Shown: positions 1 to 8,548 of the stretch, piece by piece
Layout: each line of letters opens with the position of its first letter
Numbering within the stretch: the stretch's first letter is position 1
NCBI GenBank assembly: GCA_024235175.1
Contig: JACKMX010000002.1
Span: 986,001 to 1,050,000, forward strand
Length of the DNA: 64,000 nt
Direction: 5' to 3'
Origin: Chromatiaceae bacterium
Lineage (GTDB): Bacteria > Pseudomonadota > Gammaproteobacteria > Chromatiales > Chromatiaceae
Notes under the pieces: model-generated
What the model was told of the DNA's origin: nothing
Seen by the model: the letters and a program-made list of their open reading frames with translations, nothing else
The model's database searches: none
Made by a program: the position numbers and the translations under genes

Positions 1-235
1 TTGTACCGAAATCAAGGCTCGTTATCGTTGAGAGATTTTTTCCCGCTGGAAGCTTATAGCCCCCTGCCCCAACCAGTATCATCGTCCCCGAAATGGTGGC
101 GTGTGACGGTATCGCAACCAGCGCCAATGACAACAGCAACATGGCAGCCGCCATAGCTCGGACTGGCAAAAAACGAAAACCAAACCTGGTGTGAGGTTTG
201 CTTCGTGTCTCCTGTTTCTTAATTAGTATTCTCAT
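1..235 (-). CDS. Secreted protein N-terminus, probable PEP-CTERM paralogue (cut by window edge)
   Basis: Reading the minus strand from the ATG at 235, an open frame runs without a stop to the window edge (about 78 residues seen). It starts with a charged leader (MRILIKK), then a hydrophobic stretch around residues 28-44 ending in SHA, as in a signal peptide. A second in-frame ATG near residue 28 could be the true start. The mature start (TISGTMILVGAGGYKL, later SLDFGT) parallels the start of the neighbouring PEP-CTERM protein (IEGDVSFGGSFRL, later GIDFSP), so the two look like tandem paralogues. The C-terminus that would carry a PEP-CTERM anchor is outside the window, so class membership is inferred. 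Confidence 0.6.
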   Translation of the reverse strand, partial: MRILIKKQETRSKPHTRFGFRFLPVRAMAAAMLLLSLALVAIPSHATISGTMILVGAGGYKLPAGKNLSTITSLDFGT

Positions 236-300
236 GCCTGAGTCTTTTTCAAAAACAGACTTCCCGTCTTTATGATTTCAAGGGACCTTGCCTGTAAACA

Positions 301-915
301 CTAAACCAAAGCACTCGACCGACACTTAAGGTGAGGCTGTCTCTTCACTAACCTCGCAAATCCAAATCCAACCAGCCCAAATCCAAGCATGGCAGCCGTC
401 AGAGGCTCCGGCACCGTCGTCGATGCCAACGAGAAAATAACGCCGTCAGTGGAGTTGCCCGTCAGGCTCCATATTCCGGGGGTTGAATCGAGACCCGCAA
501 TGGTAGAGTGGATAATACCACTGCCGGTCAATGCTATTGCACCGGGACTCTTCACAATATTATCGATTGAGGTCAAGTCGAAAGTGAAACCAACGGATGA
601 GAGATCCCAGAAGTTGCTGATGGGTCCAACGAAGGGCGCAAACTGAAAATCCTTTATGCTGCCGGGGGTAAAAAACGATACACCGACGAAGCTACCGGTC
701 CCACTGGTCACGATAAAGTCACCCCCGCTGCCGTTGGGAGAAAAATCTATACCTGTCGACAGGCTCAGCGACGTTGGATTTCCAGATGCGTCTATAAGCC
801 TGAAACTTCCGCCGAAGCTGACGTCTCCCTCAATCGGAACCGCATGAGCCAGCATCGCGCACATGGCGAGGACCACTGCGACGACCCACCTTGAACTCTC
901 CCTAATACTGATCAT
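301..915 (-). CDS. PEP-CTERM sorting domain protein
   Basis: 204-residue exported protein of unknown function. Residues 1-25 form a signal peptide ending AHA. The middle is Ser/Gly/Thr-rich, as in surface proteins of this class. The C-terminus has the tripartite sorting signal: VPEP at 168-171, a hydrophobic segment at about 174-187, then basic RLVKR at 188-192. The family is known to be processed by an exosortase (EpsH/XrtA) and is linked to exopolysaccharide and floc formation. Twelve extra residues follow the basic patch, a slightly longer tail than usual. A ribosome site (AGGAG) lies about 7 bases before the ATG. No exosortase is in the window. Confidence 0.85.
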   Translation of the reverse strand: MISIRESSRWVVAVVLAMCAMLAHAVPIEGDVSFGGSFRLIDASGNPTSLSLSTGIDFSPNGSGGDFIVTSGTGSFVGVSFFTPGSIKDFQFAPFVGPISNFWDLSSVGFTFDLTSIDNIVKSPGAIALTGSGIIHSTIAGLDSTPGIWSLTGNSTDGVIFSLASTTVPEPLTAAMLGFGLVGFGFARLVKRQPHLKCRSSALV

Positions 916-1231
916 AACCTGCTCCTGGCAATATAATTTAGGACATAGTTTCCTAAGTCAAGCCAATTATTTCTATGGCTTAATCTACTGCAAATACCAT
1001 GCCTCATTAAACTAATTTAACAAATTCAATGAGTTGTAATACTCGTGGTATTCCTATGCCAATCAAACTGTAAAAAAAACAGACACCAGCTCACACCACG
1101 TGCCGGGGATATTGCCGGATCAGTCATGTCTTCAAGAATGGATTCTTGCCGGAAGATGGATAACTGAAGGGCTGCAACAGGCTTAAATCTCTTTGCGCAA
1201 AACGAAGCCTGTTTCTCTCTTGGCCACTGGA
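916..1231. other. AT-rich intergenic region upstream of the PEP-CTERM gene
   Basis: No convincing gene. This AT-rich stretch should hold the promoter of the minus-strand PEP-CTERM gene and the 3' end of the pyrBI transcript. I could not single out a firm -35/-10 pair or terminator. Confidence 0.5.
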
Positions 1232-2815
1232 TCAGAGATCCCAAATGTCACCATATTCGTGACGCTTGCCGCAGTAGCGGCAGGTGAATGTCTCACCGAC
1301 CGTTCTGTAGAAATGCGGCGGTACGCTTTGGAAAGCCCCAGGCCAGGTAATGCATTTGGGGTTTTTGCAGGAGATCTCCTCAAAGTTGTAGATTTTAGGT
1401 GGCATGGAGAGGCGATATTTCGCTTTCACCGATCGGTTTTCGATTAAATTCACGGTACACCCGGGAGAGACAGCGGCGAGTTTCTTGAGTTCGGTGGGAC
1501 CAATCTCGAGAATATCCGGCAGAGACATCAGACCCTTGAAGTGGTGTGGATCAGCGGAATGGAAGACACCGTGAGAACTCCGCACATTGAGCTTCAGTAT
1601 GCGTCGAATCCTGTAGATGCGGTCCCATATCTCCTCGGGTGACCGGCCTTTCGCAATATGATCTATCACCGTCCCATCGTCGACCGGTTTGATCCCGACT
1701 TTGAACCGATCCTCCACGCGCGATTTACGGGTAATTTCCACATCGGTGATAAAAGATCTCTCTTTCTCCTCAGGGAGAGGACCGATGCCATCGAAATCGC
1801 TCCCAAGTCGACCGGCCACCATGGCCAATTCGACCACCCGGGTGAAATATCCATTGATGCTCTGTCCATCCCAGCCATTCAGAGGGGTTCCATCGAGAAA
1901 CGTGGGGATAACAGGTTTCTCCCTGTGGCGGGGAAGCGGGTGGAAGAAGCGTGTATTATGCGGAAGTTTATCCATCCAGTCCTGCCGAAATGTAACTGCC
2001 TTTCTGAGTTCATTCTCCCGCTCGCGAACCTCATCGCCCATTCTCTCCAGTTGCAGCCTCGTGAAATACCAGCAGTTGCTGATATCGCCTGAGCCCAGGT
2101 ACTCCTGGATGCTTGCCCACTCCCGGATTTCAAAACCATTCTCCTCCATGCGACTCTTGTAGGATGCCGGCAAGGCCAACTCCTCCGGAGCAACCAGATC
2201 GACGGTGACCGATCCGAAGACATTAAGCCCGTCAGCCTTGGAGTGAACCGTCCGTCCGTGGAAAAGGTCACCGATCAGCGCGACATGGATGTGGGAGTCG
2301 TCCCAGCCTCGCTGTTCGAGAAAAGTGAACTCATCGAGAAACTCCTGGGTGGGATGTTCATGGCGCCCGTCACCTGCATTGATAAACACCGGCTTCTCCC
2401 TGCCGATGCGCGCGGCGTACTCCCCAATCTGCTCCTCCAGCGCGCGGCAGACGCCCTCCATTTCAGTTCGCATGATAAATATGGAGCGCCGCCCATAGCC
2501 GAAGAGCATTTTCACCGTGTCGACCAGACTCTCGGATTTTTTGAAGGAGGAAGAGGATGCGTCGAAAACATTGAGCCTGACATCGTGAAATTTGGCGGCG
2601 TTGCGGAAAGACTCCTTGGTACGCGTGGAATCCTCAAGAAACATGAGGTAGACGTTCAGCTCCGGATCTCTGATACGAAAGTGCGTGAGATCTCCGCCGC
2701 AGCGCCATGCCTCTTTGAGCTCCCGGGTTTTCCGGTAGAGGTAGCGTTGCTCGTCGATACTCAGGTCGGCCACAGCCGCCAGGGTACGGCCTTGAAAAGA
2801 GTTAGTGCTGGACAT
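1232..2815 (-). CDS. pyrBI: Fused aspartate carbamoyltransferase catalytic-regulatory protein (PyrB-PyrI)
   Basis: 527-residue cytoplasmic enzyme of pyrimidine synthesis (carbamoyl phosphate + L-aspartate to carbamoyl aspartate). Residues 1-345 are the catalytic chain with the carbamoyl-phosphate motif STRT at 63-66, HPTQ at 154-157 and HPLPR at 292-296. After a short linker, residues 370-527 match the regulatory chain PyrI: an N-terminal nucleotide-binding part (KVGIKPVDDGTVIDHI) and a C-terminal zinc site with Cys pairs CKNPKC (483, 488) and CRYC (512, 515). E. coli encodes these as separate pyrB and pyrI; single-chain forms are known from a few lineages such as Treponema and Thermotoga. 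No other pyr gene is adjacent. All key residues appear present, so it is probably active and allosteric. Confidence 0.9.
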   Translation of the reverse strand: MSSTNSFQGRTLAAVADLSIDEQRYLYRKTRELKEAWRCGGDLTHFRIRDPELNVYLMFLEDSTRTKESFRNAAKFHDVRLNVFDASSSSFKKSESLVDTVKMLFGYGRRSIFIMRTEMEGVCRALEEQIGEYAARIGREKPVFINAGDGRHEHPTQEFLDEFTFLEQRGWDDSHIHVALIGDLFHGRTVHSKADGLNVFGSVTVDLVAPEELALPASYKSRMEENGFEIREWASIQEYLGSGDISNCWYFTRLQLERMGDEVRERENELRKAVTFRQDWMDKLPHNTRFFHPLPRHREKPVIPTFLDGTPLNGWDGQSINGYFTRVVELAMVAGRLGSDFDGIGPLPEEKERSFITDVEITRKSRVEDRFKVGIKPVDDGTVIDHIAKGRSPEEIWDRIYRIRRILKLNVRSSHGVFHSADPHHFKGLMSLPDILEIGPTELKKLAAVSPGCTVNLIENRSVKAKYRLSMPPKIYNFEEISCKNPKCITWPGAFQSVPPHFYRTVGETFTCRYCGKRHEYGDIWDL

Positions 2816-3213
2816 CTGATGAAATCACTCCTGCCGGAGCTTCCTCACGGAGGCCGAAAGCCGGCAATTCAGGAATTCGCCTCCCGATTGCCGTGGGATG
2901 AAAGGGGCCCGTAGAAGGATACCGAAATCGACCGGTCGACGGCAATCAACCCGACCCTCATGGGTATGTTCCATATTTGGGCCCGCCATGTCCAATGGTG
3001 GCTTGCCATTCTCAATCCCGTTCGTGTCAGCATAGCCGTCTGCTGTCTTGGGTGCGGGAAACTGGTGTCCAAATTGGAGTACACTGTGCGGACTCAAGCG
3101 AACGGTACGCCTCCCGATAAGATATGAAGCAAAACCTGGCTGTTATAGATCACGATGATTGGCGCTTATCTCTCCCTTTCCCAATCAGCTCCATTTGACC
3201 TTCTGTTTGAATA
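2816..3213. other. Divergent promoter region between pyrBI and the GH77 gene
   Basis: 398 bp without a convincing gene between two divergent genes, so it should carry both promoters. I saw no clear operator or attenuator. Confidence 0.5.
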
Positions 3214-5124
3214 ATGAAGTGTATGCACAAACCGGCTCCCGCAAAAGAGATTGTCGACGCCCTACAGCTGTTGGGTAAGGAGCGACTGGTCCTGGCGATT
3301 CACGATGCCAGCTTTCCGGCCGCTTCCGGTGAAGATATCGGTCGGGGTTCACCCTATGGCAGTGGTGGAACCGACTTTATTCGTTTTGCCCGCGGATTGG
3401 GTTTCAACGGCATCCAGTTCGGTCCTCAGGGGCAGACCAGCCGGGATGATCCGTCACCGTATGATGGAACACAGTTTTCCAGGAACATTCTCTCCATCGA
3501 TTGGGCCACCGTGGCTGCGGACTCGCTCTTCAGTGGATTACTTGACCCCATTCAACTGCAGCAGATGGTGGCGGGTAATCCCAACCCGGACGGGCGCCAC
3601 ACAGCATACCTCTATGCCTATGATGCCTGTCACGAAGCCTTGGCCTCCATGTATGCCAATTTTCAAAAAGCACCGGATGGAAGAATCGACGACGAACTTG
3701 AGGCCTTCTCCGGTCGAAACAGGGAGTGGTTGTTTCCGGATGCGCTCTATCATGCTCTCGCGGTTGAATACGGTGGACGGCATCACCGGGACTGGCCGGT
3801 TCGTAACAAGGATTGCACGGGTCGTGATCTGTACCTTCATCCCCCCGAGAAGGATCTCCTTTGCGCAGCTCGTCAGGCCAGCCTGTCAGCTCACCATCGA
3901 CTGGCTATGGAGCGTTACCGACTGGGTCAGTACATCATTCACCGCCTGCATACCGGCTTGCGTAAACGAGCGAGAGAGTGGGGGCTGCATCTGTACGGCG
4001 ATTTACAGGTGGGCCTCTCTCCCTGCGACCAGTGGAGCCGGGGCGACATTTTTCTATCGAACTATTATATGGGCGCACCGCCCAGCCGTACCAATCCGGA
4101 GGGCCAACCCTGGAGCTATGGCGTTTTGGACCCGGACCAATATCACGATGATGAGGGGAGACCCGGGCCGGTATTGAAATTTATGGCGGCCCGATTGGAT
4201 AAGATGTTATCCGAGTTCGACGGCCTGCGTGTCGATCACCCACACGGGCTGGTCTGTCCCTGGGTCTACACAATGGATGATCCCGATCCACTACACGCTG
4301 TGCAGCATGGTGCGCGCCTGTTCTCCTCCCCCGATCTGCCGGATCATCCACGTCTGGCACGTTATGCGATCGCCAAAGCGGAACAACTGAACCGGAAGCT
4401 GCCTCGTCATCACGACAACTGGGTTGGCACCCTGGATTCTTCCCAGATTGACCGTTATGCCGTGCTTTTTGACTGCCTGGTAAAAGCCGTAATCGCACAT
4501 GGTGGAAGTGTGAATGATGTGCTGTGCGAGATCTTAAGCACCCAGCCCTACGAACTGCAGCAGGTGATCCAGCGTCACGCACTGAACCGGTTCCGGGTGA
4601 CCCAAAAGGCAGACCTGGACAATCATGCCGATGTCTACCGCAGCGAAAACGCCCGGCCGGAGGACTGGATCATGGTGGGAAACCATGATACTCAACCCAT
4701 CTGGCGGCTGGCCCGCCGCTGGGAACAGACCGGAGAGAATCGGCGTCAAGCCGAATACCTGGCACGGCGACTGCAGCCCGATGGCAATATCGACTCTTTG
4801 GTACGGGAGCTTACCGGGGACAGGTGCAAACTGGTACAGGCCAAATTTGCTGACCTGTTCATCGGGCCTGCCCGTCATGTGATGATCTTTTTCGCCGATC
4901 TGCTGGGGTTGGAGGAGATCTACAATGCACCGGGAACGATCAATGACAATAACTGGACCTTGCGTGTACCTCCGGACTATGCACGAAGCTACGCAGATGC
5001 CTGCAGCAAAGGGACCGCACTCAATCTGCCCCGGGTACTGTCCATGGCACTGAAACAGCGTGGTGAGGAGTTTTCGCGAGCCCATGCCGAGCTCATTTCA
5101 CGCCTGGAGCAGTCGGGTGCCTGA
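3214..5124 (+). CDS. 4-alpha-glucanotransferase-like protein, glycoside hydrolase family 77
   Basis: 636-residue cytoplasmic protein resembling amylomaltase (MalQ), which transfers alpha-1,4-glucan segments between maltodextrins. Visible family signatures are the GDLQVGLSP block, the FDGLRVDHPHGL block near residue 335-346 whose Asp in RVDH is the expected nucleophile, CEILSTQPYEL around 433 where the acid/base Glu is expected, and GNHDTQP near 489 holding the transition-state Asp. The N-terminal glucan-binding domains of E. coli MalQ are absent, so this is the compact form. Two ATGs (3214, 3223) are possible starts and neither has a strong ribosome site. Nearby genes give no glycogen context, so the physiological substrate is not shown. 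Confidence 0.8.
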   Translation: MKCMHKPAPAKEIVDALQLLGKERLVLAIHDASFPAASGEDIGRGSPYGSGGTDFIRFARGLGFNGIQFGPQGQTSRDDPSPYDGTQFSRNILSIDWATVAADSLFSGLLDPIQLQQMVAGNPNPDGRHTAYLYAYDACHEALASMYANFQKAPDGRIDDELEAFSGRNREWLFPDALYHALAVEYGGRHHRDWPVRNKDCTGRDLYLHPPEKDLLCAARQASLSAHHRLAMERYRLGQYIIHRLHTGLRKRAREWGLHLYGDLQVGLSPCDQWSRGDIFLSNYYMGAPPSRTNPEGQPWSYGVLDPDQYHDDEGRPGPVLKFMAARLDKMLSEFDGLRVDHPHGLVCPWVYTMDDPDPLHAVQHGARLFSSPDLPDHPRLARYAIAKAEQLNRKLPRHHDNWVGTLDSSQIDRYAVLFDCLVKAVIAHGGSVNDVLCEILSTQPYELQQVIQRHALNRFRVTQKADLDNHADVYRSENARPEDWIMVGNHDTQPIWRLARRWEQTGENRRQAEYLARRLQPDGNIDSLVRELTGDRCKLVQAKFADLFIGPARHVMIFFADLLGLEEIYNAPGTINDNNWTLRVPPDYARSYADACSKGTALNLPRVLSMALKQRGEEFSRAHAELISRLEQSGA

Positions 5125-5526
5125 GGTCTGCTCATATCAGCCGATTCGTTGTCGTTGCACCTGAGAGTTGCACCATGCTCAGCCCAAAGAGCGGAACCTG
5201 TCGCATAATGCCTCGTGGCCTCCCCCCCTTTAAACCCTCTTCTTCTCCTCTCGACATTGAGGTAAAGGGCCATTATGCTTCCTCTACGCTCACTCTGTTG
5301 CAATCCGTGTGAAATAACGCAACTGCTCAAGTGTATGCCGATTTTTCCTGGGACCATCACACTAAGCTGACTGGACGGGAACATGTGATGCCGGTGTTAA
5401 CTCTGCTTGAAATCGCAAATCAGTTGATTGCGTGACGCGCAAGCATCCTTAAAACCTTTCATTATTTAAGCATACCTGTTGGCTGACATTTTTTATCATA
5501 AAAACTTTGGAAAGTGAGGAGAAACG
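5125..5526. other. Intergenic region with promoter and ribosome site of the ABC importer
   Basis: About 400 bp without a convincing gene. The last 120 bases are AT-rich and probably carry the promoter of the importer operon. GTGAGGAGAAACG immediately precedes the ATG at 5527 and is a strong ribosome-binding site. On the minus strand near 5150-5175 the sequence AACTCTCAGG resembles the 3' end of a glycine aptamer, but the rest of the fold is not recognisable. Confidence 0.4.
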
Positions 5527-6354
5527 ATGAAACTTACAAAAAAGATTTTTCTGTGTGCCGCAACTATAGCAGCGGTAACTGTTTTCTCTGCAACACAGGC
5601 TGACCAGCTCGACACGGTTATAAAACGGGGTGTGCTGAATTGTGGCGTGGTGCTTGACTTTCCACCGATGGGTTACTTTGACAAAGAGAACAAGCCGGCA
5701 GGGTTTGATGTTGATTACTGCAATGATTTGGCGGGTGCCCTTGGGGTAAAAGCAGAAATTCTCAACCTCACCTGGGGAGACAGAATCCCATCACTGGTAT
5801 CCGGTAAGACCGATGTGGTTGTCGGCTCCACCTCCGATACCCTGGAAAGAGCAAAATCGGTTGGTTTCTCTTATCCCTACTTTGTCTTCAAATTCCAAGT
5901 GTTCTCCAAGAAAGGCACTGGCATCAATACGTTTGACGACCTGAAAAAGTTTAAGGTTGGCGCTGCTCTCGGAACCACCTATGAGACAGAGTATCTCGCA
6001 TATGCCAAAAAACATGGCTGGGGCACTGACAACTACACCTCATTCAAATCCGAAAATGATGCCTATCTCGGTCTCTTTCAGGGAAAGGTCGACGCCATCA
6101 TCTCCACCAACACAAATATCGCGACAAAACTTCAGACGCAGGAGTTCAAGGATTATGTCGCGGGACCTTTTGTGCCTGATTACGACGATGTCGTTGGCCT
6201 GATTGCCAAGCGCAGCGAAGTGGCCTGGATCGACTACCTCAATCTCTTTCTGATTCACCAGATAAGAGACGGAAAAATGAATGAAAGGTACAACAAGCAC
6301 TTTGGTTCAGAGGTTCCGGCCGATCTTATCAAGACCCTCAGAGACAACAAGTAA
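5527..6354 (+). CDS. Polar amino acid ABC transporter, periplasmic substrate-binding protein
   Basis: 275-residue family 3 solute-binding protein. Residues 1-25 form a signal peptide ending TQA. The mature part begins with the typical LDTVIKRGVLNCGV and contains GFDVDYCNDLAGALG and LTWGDRIPSLVSGKTDVVVG, hallmarks of glutamine/glutamate/cystine-type binding proteins. It delivers substrate to the two permeases and ATPase encoded just downstream (133-bp gap, then overlapping genes). The exact amino acid cannot be read from sequence. A strong ribosome site supports the start. Confidence 0.9.
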   Translation: MKLTKKIFLCAATIAAVTVFSATQADQLDTVIKRGVLNCGVVLDFPPMGYFDKENKPAGFDVDYCNDLAGALGVKAEILNLTWGDRIPSLVSGKTDVVVGSTSDTLERAKSVGFSYPYFVFKFQVFSKKGTGINTFDDLKKFKVGAALGTTYETEYLAYAKKHGWGTDNYTSFKSENDAYLGLFQGKVDAIISTNTNIATKLQTQEFKDYVAGPFVPDYDDVVGLIAKRSEVAWIDYLNLFLIHQIRDGKMNERYNKHFGSEVPADLIKTLRDNK

Positions 6355-6487
6355 TCCGTCGCTGGCATGCCCTGGAGTGGAGCCGATTCTCATTCAGGGC
6401 CTGTCAGCAATGAGTGTCTGCCCGTCGGTGCATATACAGATGATTCCACCGTGCCCTGATTGAGCTCTCCATTAACGAGGGGTACCT

Positions 6488-7153
6488 ATGGAGTATGAGT
6501 TTCACTGGAATATCGTTTTCCAGAAGATGCCTCAGCTGTTGAACGGAGCATTTGTCACACTGCATGTCTCCGTTTTATCCATGCTGATAGGTATAGCCAT
6601 AGCTGTACTGCTTGCCATAGCAAAAATGTCCGATTACAAGCTGTTCTCTCTTCCGGCAACGCTATGGGTTGAAATCGCAAGGAATACACCGGCGCTCTTT
6701 CAGATCTATATGGCCTACTTCGGACTTGGAGCCTTTGGCATCCACCTCTCACCATATGTTGCCGTGCTCAGTGCGCTTGTCTTTGTCAATGCCGGATACC
6801 TGACCGAGACTTTCAGGGGTGGCTTCATGTCGATTCCAAGGACGCAATACAGCGCCTCGAGATCGCTGGGGATGAACAGTGTGCAGGTCTATCGCTATAT
6901 CATTCTGCCCCAGATGTTCCGCCGCATCTATCATCCGATGACCAATCAGTTCGTCTGGTCTATTCTGATGAGCTCACTCGGCATACTGGTGGGCATGGAC
7001 GAGCTGTCCGGCGAGACGCAGCGGCTGCAATCACTCTCCTTCAGGACCCTGGAATTTTTCATGGTGGCGGCTGTCATGTACTTTCTGATCACCAAGCTGG
7101 TGCTGTTCAGCGCCTCGCTCGTCTCACAAAAGCTGTTCAAGGGAGATTTATGA
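6488..7153 (+). CDS. Amino acid ABC transporter permease, first subunit
   Basis: 221-residue inner-membrane permease of the HisM/GlnP type. It has about five predicted membrane segments and the ATPase-coupling EAA-like region around RGGFMSIPRTQYSASRSLGM, followed by the conserved ILPQ motif. Preceded by a ribosome site (GAGGGGT). Its last codons overlap the next permease by 4 bases (ATGA), implying translational coupling and a heteromeric permease pair. Confidence 0.88.
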   Translation: MEYEFHWNIVFQKMPQLLNGAFVTLHVSVLSMLIGIAIAVLLAIAKMSDYKLFSLPATLWVEIARNTPALFQIYMAYFGLGAFGIHLSPYVAVLSALVFVNAGYLTETFRGGFMSIPRTQYSASRSLGMNSVQVYRYIILPQMFRRIYHPMTNQFVWSILMSSLGILVGMDELSGETQRLQSLSFRTLEFFMVAAVMYFLITKLVLFSASLVSQKLFKGDL

Positions 7154-7809
7154 TGGGCAGCTCCTTTTTTACTCCCTTATCCTGGAATGACTCGGGCTTT
7201 ATCCTTACAGGAGTTTTAAACACCGTCACTATCTCCCTGGTGGCGATCATTATCGGCACCCTGCTTGGACTGGCGATAGGATTTATAAGGGCGGAAGTCA
7301 GCAGATTCAGCAACATGCTGCTGGGCGGAGTACTGGATGTGCTGAGAAGCGTCCCCCTCATCATCCAGCTCATACTCTTCAGTACCTATATCGGCGCCAT
7401 CGGCCATCCTCTCGACCCGTTTGTGTCCGGTTCGATCGTTCTCTCCCTGTACACCATGGCGTTCATGAGCGAGGTTTTTCGAGGCGGTTTCGAGAGTGTC
7501 CAGCGATCCATGATAACGGCGGGGAGGTCTCTCGGAATGAGCTACTGGCAGACGGTTGCCTATATACGGCTCCCCATAGGACTGAGGACCGTTTTTCCCT
7601 CCTGGCTGGGTGTTGCACTCAGTGTTATCAAAGATTCCGCGCTGGTTTCGGTGATCGGTTACATGGAGCTGCTGCGTACATCGGAACAACTGATATCAAG
7701 AACCCAGCAACCCCTTGAGATACTCATTGGTGTGGGCCTCTTCTATTTTATAATTTCCTATCCGCTCTCTCTGTATGGCAAATATGTCGAAAGGAAAATG
7801 TCGATATGA
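7150..7809 (+). CDS. Amino acid ABC transporter permease, second subunit
   Basis: 219-residue inner-membrane permease paralogous to the preceding gene. It contains the coupling motif in RGGFESVQRSMITAGRSLGM, then RLPIGLRTVFPSWLG. Start overlaps the upstream stop by 4 bases and its own stop overlaps the ATPase start by 4 bases, so all three are probably translated as a unit. It completes the transmembrane channel of the importer. Confidence 0.88.
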   Translation: MMGSSFFTPLSWNDSGFILTGVLNTVTISLVAIIIGTLLGLAIGFIRAEVSRFSNMLLGGVLDVLRSVPLIIQLILFSTYIGAIGHPLDPFVSGSIVLSLYTMAFMSEVFRGGFESVQRSMITAGRSLGMSYWQTVAYIRLPIGLRTVFPSWLGVALSVIKDSALVSVIGYMELLRTSEQLISRTQQPLEILIGVGLFYFIISYPLSLYGKYVERKMSI

Positions 7810-8531
7810 TCCAGATTCAAAACGTGCATAAATCTTTCGGTGACCTTGAGGTCCTGAAGGGGATCGACCTGGATGTGGAAAAAGGTGAAGTCGTCAGTGT
7901 CATCGGCGGCAGCGGCAGCGGCAAATCGACACTACTGTATTGCATCAATGCCATTGAGAATATCCAGCAGGGAAGAATCATCGTTGACGAAATTGACGTT
8001 CATGCAAAAGAGACCAACCGGGACAGGCTGAGACAGAAGCTGGGAATGGTTTTCCAGCAATGGAACTCTTTTCCTCACCTTACAGTCCTGGAGAATGCAG
8101 CACTTGCCCCTCGAATCGTGTTGAAACTGAGTAAAAAGGAAGCAATTGAAGTTGCAAAAAAGGAGCTCAATCATGTCGGCCTGGGCGACAAGTTTGATGA
8201 GTATCCGACACGCATGTCGGGTGGGCAGCAGCAACGGCTGGCCATCGCCAGAGCCCTGGCAATGAAACCCGACTATATGCTTTTTGATGAGGTGACCTCG
8301 GCGCTTGACCCGGAACTCGTGGGAGAGGTACTTGACACCCTGCGCATGCTGCGTGATGACGGGATGACCATGATCTGTGTCACCCATGAAATTGCGTTTG
8401 CGAGGGAGGTATCGGACAAGGTTGCCTTTTTTCACCAGGGGATCATCGAGGAGATAGGCCCCCCTGAACAGGTCATCGTGAGCCCGCAGAAAGAGGCCAC
8501 GCAAAAGTTTCTGAGCAAAGTGCTCCACTGA
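7806..8531 (+). CDS. Amino acid ABC transporter ATP-binding protein (GlnQ-like)
   Basis: 241-residue cytoplasmic ATPase that powers the preceding importer. Walker A GGSGSGKST is at about residues 35-43, the Q-loop follows in MVFQQWNSFPHL, the ABC signature is MSGGQQQRLAIARAL, Walker B is MLFDEVTSALD and the switch His lies in CVTHE. All catalytic positions are intact. It ends at 8531 with no gap before the coding frame of an EamA-type exporter, which may therefore share the transcript. Confidence 0.92.
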   Translation: MIQIQNVHKSFGDLEVLKGIDLDVEKGEVVSVIGGSGSGKSTLLYCINAIENIQQGRIIVDEIDVHAKETNRDRLRQKLGMVFQQWNSFPHLTVLENAALAPRIVLKLSKKEAIEVAKKELNHVGLGDKFDEYPTRMSGGQQQRLAIARALAMKPDYMLFDEVTSALDPELVGEVLDTLRMLRDDGMTMICVTHEIAFAREVSDKVAFFHQGIIEEIGPPEQVIVSPQKEATQKFLSKVLH

Positions 8532-8548
8532 TCACCGGGGGAGCAGTC

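Noticed and set aside
5150..5270. Glycine riboswitch on the minus strand (AACTCTCAGG signature)
   Set aside because: Only the 3' signature fits; the core motif is not recognisable and there is no minus-strand gene downstream for it to control.
4989..5384. 131-codon minus-strand open frame after the GH77 gene
   Set aside because: Overlaps the GH77 3' end, low-complexity basic composition, no ribosome site or domain.
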